NCBI RefSeq assembly: GCF_016862675.1
Contig: NZ_BONK01000004.1
Location: 1 to 64,000, forward strand
DNA: 64,000 bases
Direction: 5' to 3'
Origin: Cellulomonas chitinilytica
GTDB lineage: Bacteria > Actinomycetota > Actinomycetes > Actinomycetales > Cellulomonadaceae
In this document: in pieces, positions 59,705 through 64,000 of the stretch
Numbering within the stretch: position 1 is the stretch's first letter
Layout of the letters: every line of letters starts with the position of its first letter
Program-made: the position numbers and the translations under genes
The notes under the pieces: model-generated
What the model was told of the DNA's origin: nothing
What the model saw: the letters and a program-made list of their open reading frames with translations, nothing else
The model's database searches: none

Positions 59705-60509
59705 GACCGGCGCCCGCCACTGGATCGACAACCGCGACCGCTACGACCGCATGTACCGGCCCGTCGAGGACGCCCTGCTCTCGGCCGCCGCGATCCGCCC
59801 CGGGGAGCACGTGCTCGACGTCGGCTGCGGGTACGGCACGACGACGCTCGACGCGGCCGACCTCGCCCGGCCCGGCACCGTCACCGGCGTCGACGTCTCC
59901 CCCGCCATGCTCGAGACGGCACGCGCGCGAGCCGCCGGCGACGACCACGTCACGTTCGTCGAGGGCGACGCGCAGACCCACACGTTCCGACCCCCGTCGT
60001 GCGACGTCGTGCTCTCCCGCTTCGGCCTCATGTTCTTCGCCGACCCCGTGGCGGCGTTCGTCAACCTCCGGCGGGCGACCCGACCCGGCGGGCGGCTCGC
60101 GTTCATCGCGTGGCGGTCGCCGAGGCACCAGCCCTGGTTGTGCGTCCCCGGGGCGGCGGCAGCCCACGCCCTCGGCGTCCCCGTCCCCGACCTCGCCGAG
60201 GGCGACGGGCCCGGGATGTTCTCCCTCGCGGACGAGGGCCGGGCACGGAGCGTGCTCGTGGCGGCGGGATGGACGGAGGTCGAGGTCGAGCCCGTCACGG
60301 TGCCGCTCCTGGTCGGCGGCGGCGGGACCGTCGAGGACGCCGTCACGTTCCTGCGGACCGGGACGCTCGGGCGCCGGCTGCTGGACGGCGTCGACGTGGA
60401 CACCGGGGCGCGAGCGCTGGCGGAGGTGCGGGCGGCCCTGGCGCCGCACACCCACCCCGACGGGGTCCGCCTCGACGCCGGCGTGTGGCTGGTGCGCGCC
60501 CGGGCCTGA
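59697..60509 (+). CDS. Class I SAM-dependent methyltransferase
   Basis: 270-aa methyltransferase. Motif I is VLDVGCGYGTTTLDAAD, post-I VTGVDVSPAMLETA, and FGLMFFADPVAAFVNLRRA with PGGRLAFIAWRSP follow the UbiE-like small-molecule branch. It begins with TTG (or is expressed by coupling to the 33-aa ORF in front of it). The natural substrate is unknown. A cupin gene follows on the other strand with a 19-nt gap. Confidence 0.8.
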   Translation: MDETGARHWIDNRDRYDRMYRPVEDALLSAAAIRPGEHVLDVGCGYGTTTLDAADLARPGTVTGVDVSPAMLETARARAAGDDHVTFVEGDAQTHTFRPPSCDVVLSRFGLMFFADPVAAFVNLRRATRPGGRLAFIAWRSPRHQPWLCVPGAAAAHALGVPVPDLAEGDGPGMFSLADEGRARSVLVAAGWTEVEVEPVTVPLLVGGGGTVEDAVTFLRTGTLGRRLLDGVDVDTGARALAEVRAALAPHTHPDGVRLDAGVWLVRARA

Positions 60510-60528
60510 CGGCGGCGCACCGCGCCGG

Positions 60529-61002
60529 TCACGCCGGTGCGGCCCCGGGGTGCACGACCGTCAGCGGCGACGGCAGCTGCCACCCCAGCAGCTCGCTCGC
60601 GTGCGACCGGAACACGTCCGCCGGGTCACGCCCGCTGCCGTCGTGCAGCGTGGCGATCAGGTCCATCACCCGTGGCGTCGTCGCGATGAGGTAGCGGCAC
60701 GGGTCGGCGCTCGGGTTCCAGTACGTGTGCCGCACGCCCCGCACCGCCGTCGCGGCCCCGCCGGGGTCGAGGCCGACGACCCGGTCGTCGAGCAGCACGT
60801 GCAACGCGCCCTCGAGCACGTACCAGGTCTCGTCGTCCTCCCAGTGCACGTGCACCGGTGCGATGAGCCCGCGCTCGCCCGCGGGATTGCCGGGGTCGGA
60901 CCACTCCACGAGCCGGATCTCGCTCCCGGGCGGCGCGAGCTCGGCCTCGGCGACGCGCGCGGACGCGTCCGCGCGATCGAAGGCTCGGTATCCACCCGGC
61001 AC
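60529..61002 (-). CDS. Cupin domain protein
   Basis: 157-aa single-cupin protein. Motif 1 is HVHWEDDETWYVLEGALHVL (metal His residues and Glu), motif 2 GVRHTYWNPSADPCRYL. Cupins of this type bind a metal and act as dioxygenases, isomerases or sensors; the reaction cannot be told. A GTG start with GGAG 2 nt away. It is on the opposite strand to the methyltransferase. Confidence 0.8.
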   Translation of the reverse strand: MPGGYRAFDRADASARVAEAELAPPGSEIRLVEWSDPGNPAGERGLIAPVHVHWEDDETWYVLEGALHVLLDDRVVGLDPGGAATAVRGVRHTYWNPSADPCRYLIATTPRVMDLIATLHDGSGRDPADVFRSHASELLGWQLPSPLTVVHPGAAPA

Positions 61003-61051
61003 CGCTCCAGCGTGCTGAACGTCCGAGCACCCGTCAATGCCGTCGCGCGGG

Positions 61052-62200
61052 TCAGCGAGCCGCGGCCGCCCCGAGGGCCCGGGCCAGCGCGTCGACCTCC
61101 GGAGCGAGGTTGCCGGCCGCGGCGAACCGGCGGCGGGCGTACCCGAACGCGACCCCGTTCTCCGGGTCCGCGAACCCCTGCGCGCCCGCCGCGCCCGAGT
61201 GGCCGAACGCGGACGCCCCCAGGAACGGGTACGGCACCTGCGTCCGCTCGAACCCGAGACCGAAGTGGTCGACCTCGCCGGTCACCAGGTCGGGACCCGG
61301 CGTCGCGAGCGCCGCGACGGCGGCCACGGACGCGTCGTCGAGCAGCGCGCCGCGCCCGTCGGCGCCGATGGCCGCCGCGTACAGCCCGGCGAGCCCGCGA
61401 GCGTTGCCGACCGCCCCCGCCGACGTCTGTCCGAGGCGGCGCACCTGCGGGGCGTTGCCGATCGTGACGATGTCCGTCGGCGGGTCGGCGTCGAGGTTGA
61501 ACGCGACGGAGATCAGGGAGTCGCGGCTCGGTGCGGCCGCGGCGCGCTGCGCCTGCTCGGCGTCGGTGAGCAGCGGCGGCTGCGCGTCGACCACGCGGTC
61601 GTCGAGCGCCTCCGGGAGCCCGAGGTGCAGGTCGAGGTCCCGCGGCGCGCGGATGCGCCGCTCGTAGACGTCCCGCAGCGAGAGCCCGGTCTGTCGCCGC
61701 ACGGCCTCGCCGAGCAGCGCCCCGACGACGAAGGCGTGGTACCCGTAGCCCGCACCCACGGGCCACGCGGGTGCGAGCGGGGCGAGCCGTGCCGCCAGCA
61801 CCGCGTCGTCGGCGAGCTCGTCGAGCCGGAACCGCTCCGGCACCCCGACGAGCCCCGCGCGGTGGGTGAGGACGTCGCGCACCGTGAGGACGTCCTTGCC
61901 GTGCGTGCCGAACTCGGGCCAGTCGTCCGCGACCCGCCGGTCCAGGTCGAGCACGCCGTCCTGCGCGAGCAGCGCGACCGTCAGGTGCACGGCCCCCTTG
62001 CCGGTGGAGTACACCGGCATCAGGGTCTGCGCCGGCAGGCCCACGGCGAGGTCGACGACGCGCTCGCCGCCCACGTACGCCGCGACCTGCGCCTGCAGGC
62101 CGGGTTCGCCCGCGGCGGTCGCCGCGAAGGCGTCGCGCACCCCCTCGAAGCCGGGCGCGACCGTGCCGTGCACCTGTGCCGTTGCCGTCGTGCTGGTCAT
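61052..62200 (-). CDS. Beta-lactamase-fold serine hydrolase (esterase/EstB-like)
   Basis: 382-aa hydrolase. SxxK is STGK (YSTGKGAVHL), YxN-type YGYHAF follows, and HRAGLVG and GHSGAAGAQGF complete the class C-like pocket. No signal peptide is visible, so it is cytosolic. GAGG 6 nt before the ATG. Such enzymes are mostly esterases of unknown natural substrate. Its 5' flank adjoins the GH120 gene. Confidence 0.8.
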   Translation of the reverse strand: MTSTTATAQVHGTVAPGFEGVRDAFAATAAGEPGLQAQVAAYVGGERVVDLAVGLPAQTLMPVYSTGKGAVHLTVALLAQDGVLDLDRRVADDWPEFGTHGKDVLTVRDVLTHRAGLVGVPERFRLDELADDAVLAARLAPLAPAWPVGAGYGYHAFVVGALLGEAVRRQTGLSLRDVYERRIRAPRDLDLHLGLPEALDDRVVDAQPPLLTDAEQAQRAAAAPSRDSLISVAFNLDADPPTDIVTIGNAPQVRRLGQTSAGAVGNARGLAGLYAAAIGADGRGALLDDASVAAVAALATPGPDLVTGEVDHFGLGFERTQVPYPFLGASAFGHSGAAGAQGFADPENGVAFGYARRRFAAAGNLAPEVDALARALGAAAAR

Positions 62201-62284
62201 CGGGAGCCTCCGCAGCGGTGGGCCGTCCCCTGCCGACGGCCGAGCCCGCGGCACGTTACCCGCGGCCACCGACACGCTCGGCGC

Positions 62285-64000
62285 TCACCACACCCGCGTG
62301 CGCGACGTGCCCGACGTGAGGGACGCGAGCGGTCCGGCCGGGTAGGTGCCGCCCGACGACTTCGGCTGCCCCGTGAGGTCGGTGCCGAGCACCGCGGGGC
62401 TGCCGTCACGCTCCTCGAAGTCGGCGTCCGCGAAGCGCACCCGCTCGAGGTCGTCGCCGGTGACGAGCCCGATCCGCACCTCGTCGAACCCGGCCGGGAG
62501 CCGGGCCTCGAGGACGACCCCGCCGCCGTCGTCGACGACCGCGACGTGCACGTCGTCGCCCGCGAGCACGACCGCGCCGGGCTCGCCGGGGACCGGCTGC
62601 GCACCGCCGACGAAGACGTTGTCGCGCAGGTAGGCCGGCTGCTTCACGCCCTTGAACCGCTCGTGGTCGCCGCGCCACAGGTCGTGGACCTCGGCGAGGT
62701 AGGCGGCCAGGTCGGCGGGATGGCCGGTGTACCCGACCGTGCCGTGCCGGGCGGTGTCCCCCGTGCCGGCGTCGGGCGCGTACGCCGGGGTGCCGTCGCC
62801 GCCGAGAAAGACGTTGCCGACGAAGCGGTCGTCGCCGCCCTCGATCGCGGCGTACCCGGCGACCTGCGTGCTGTGCGGCAGGTGGTACGGCGTGGGGCGG
62901 TCGAGCACCGGCTGCAGCCAGAGCGTGCCGCGCACGAGGTTGTGCACGAAGGCACCGCCCTGGCTGAAGACCTCCAGGGACGCCGCCGACGCGAAGATGT
63001 TGTGCTCCACGAGGTAGGGCCCGTGCGACACCTCGACGAACAGGTCCCGGCTGTTGCCGTAGTACACGTTGCGCGAGACGCGGGTGCCCTGGGTCTGCCA
63101 GTCGAGCCAGGTGCCCAGCGAGCAGTCGTGGATGCGGTTGTGCCGGATCTCGACGTCGATCGCGGCGTGCAGCTTGATGCCGGCGATCTCGTACCCGTAG
63201 AACTCGCGCTTCAGGGCGATGTCGTGGATGTGGTTGTCCTCGATCGTCGAGAACACCGCGCCCAGGTGCCCCACGATGCCGTTCTGCCCGCAGTCGTAGA
63301 TGGTGTTGCGGCGCACGACGTGCGAGCCGACGTGCTCCCGGTCCCAGCCGATCTGCCGTGCCGCGAACACCGACTCGAGCTGGTACTGGTAGCCGGGCTT
63401 GTCCCGGCGCCACCGGGCGTAGTTGTGGCCCGTCGAGGCCTCCTTGCCCAGTGAGATCCCCGAGCACTTCGCGTCGTGGATGACGTTGTCCTCGATGACC
63501 CAGCCCTTGGCCCAGTTCGGTCCGACGAGGCCCGGCTGGTCGGCGGTCGGCGGGGTCCACGGGCAGGCGGCCTGTGCCAGCTCGAACCCGCGCACGGTGA
63601 TGTGGTCGAGGTGGTGCTCCGTCGGGAAGAACACCGAGCGGCGGACGTTGACCTCCACGAGCCGGGCGTTCGGGTCGGCGCCCTGGAAGTTGGCCCACAC
63701 GGTCGTCTCGTCGGGGCCGACCTCCGCGTACCAGACGTACCGCGTCCGCTCCGGGTCGCGGATCGGGACGGTGGTGCCGGTCCAGTGGTCGACCACCGTG
63801 GTGCGCAGCGGCGGGTCGGCCAGCGCGGCGTGGTCCAGGACCTCGTAGAAGCTCGTCCCGTCGAGGTACACGTCGCCCAGGTGCGTGCGCGGCTGCCCTT
63901 CGACGTACAGGGCCCAGTCGCCGTCGAGCTCCTCGGCGAACGGGTTGAACTCGCCGAACAGCGTGTTCGGGATCGCGACCCTCCACACGGTCCCGTCCTC
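62285..64000 (-). CDS. GH120 beta-xylosidase, 5' end cut by window end (partial)
   Basis: At least 571 residues of a right-handed parallel beta-helix glycosidase that match the GH120 beta-xylosidase family: NTLFGEFNPFAEE, YVWYAEVGPDETTVWANFQG, GFELAQAACPWTPPTADQPG, IEDNVIHDAKCSGISLGKEA, and the GTWLDWQTQGTR / RDLFVEVSHGPYL pair that holds the nucleophile Asp and acid-base Glu. It releases xylose from xylo-oligosaccharides and acts in the cytoplasm. The reading frame is open through the window edge at 64000, so about the first 60-80 residues lie outside. With GH62 it points to arabinoxylan use. Confidence 0.85.
   Translation of the reverse strand, partial: EDGTVWRVAIPNTLFGEFNPFAEELDGDWALYVEGQPRTHLGDVYLDGTSFYEVLDHAALADPPLRTTVVDHWTGTTVPIRDPERTRYVWYAEVGPDETTVWANFQGADPNARLVEVNVRRSVFFPTEHHLDHITVRGFELAQAACPWTPPTADQPGLVGPNWAKGWVIEDNVIHDAKCSGISLGKEASTGHNYARWRRDKPGYQYQLESVFAARQIGWDREHVGSHVVRRNTIYDCGQNGIVGHLGAVFSTIEDNHIHDIALKREFYGYEIAGIKLHAAIDVEIRHNRIHDCSLGTWLDWQTQGTRVSRNVYYGNSRDLFVEVSHGPYLVEHNIFASAASLEVFSQGGAFVHNLVRGTLWLQPVLDRPTPYHLPHSTQVAGYAAIEGGDDRFVGNVFLGGDGTPAYAPDAGTGDTARHGTVGYTGHPADLAAYLAEVHDLWRGDHERFKGVKQPAYLRDNVFVGGAQPVPGEPGAVVLAGDDVHVAVVDDGGGVVLEARLPAGFDEVRIGLVTGDDLERVRFADADFEERDGSPAVLGTDLTGQPKSSGGTYPAGPLASLTSGTSRTRVW

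Noticed and set aside
1..64000. tRNA, rRNA, prophage or insertion elements
   Set aside because: No cloverleaf, rRNA segment, transposase, integrase or flanking repeats were seen on either strand by eye.

Overview
The window is chromosomal DNA from a very high G+C Gram-positive bacterium. The protein families fit an actinobacterium of the Cellulomonas type (Micrococcales): a type VII secretion (T7SS) locus with EccB, EccD and mycosin, an ECF41 sigma factor, a GH62 arabinofuranosidase with a ricin-type binding module and a GH120 beta-xylosidase. Many genes have a TANNNT box only 6-7 nt before the start codon, which points to leaderless transcripts. I see no tRNA, rRNA, insertion sequence, prophage or CRISPR array.

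Region 1 (132-10762, + strand): two small hypothetical genes, then a T7SS locus with two candidate secreted substrates, a lipoprotein, an EccD-like protein, a zinc-ribbon/RDD/FHA fusion carrying a 21-bp coding minisatellite, a possible 36-aa coupling ORF, a second EccD, EccB and a mycosin. The motor EccC is not in the window. Region 2 (10779-33008): a mosaic of housekeeping and accessory genes. It includes an ArsR/CDF metal-efflux pair, LtrA, an ECF41 sigma factor with its carboxymuconolactone-decarboxylase target and a matching ECF41 promoter, a stand-alone McrA-type head domain with zinc ribbon, a glycan locus (processive GT2, tiny LAXTG-tailed protein and divergent UDP-sugar dehydrogenase) around a repeated 12-mer, a peptidoglycan-binding secreted protein and an M28 peptidase. 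Region 3 (33055-35817): a three-gene ABC exporter with a good promoter, a structured 5' leader and a terminator.

Region 4 (35854-55058, - strand) is the most striking part: twenty genes in one direction, the last thirteen joined by start/stop overlaps or gaps of 1-2 nt. They encode a candidate NDP-D-glycero-D-manno-heptose route (GmhA-type isomerase, HddA-type kinase, GmhB-type phosphatase, two nucleotidyltransferases). Alongside are two asparagine-synthetase-type amide ligases (one without the glutaminase cysteine), a MurA-like enolpyruvyl transferase, an NAD-dependent epimerase, three glycosyltransferases, a DUF402/FomD-like phosphodiesterase, a NagA-like deacetylase, a class II aldolase, an APH-like kinase, several phosphatases and YjbQ. 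No flippase, polymerase or exporter lies in the unit. I infer an undescribed heptose-containing glycoconjugate or small-molecule pathway; its product cannot be named from sequence.

Region 5 (55059-64000): a 650-nt gene-free divergent spacer, a small membrane protein, an ICL/PEP-mutase family lyase, a secreted transglycosylase, the GH62 gene with a readable promoter and a downstream LacI-type operator, a methyltransferase preceded by an overlapping 33-codon ORF, a cupin, a beta-lactamase-fold hydrolase and a GH120 xylosidase cut by the window end. The GH62 and GH120 genes fit a hemicellulose-degrading lifestyle.
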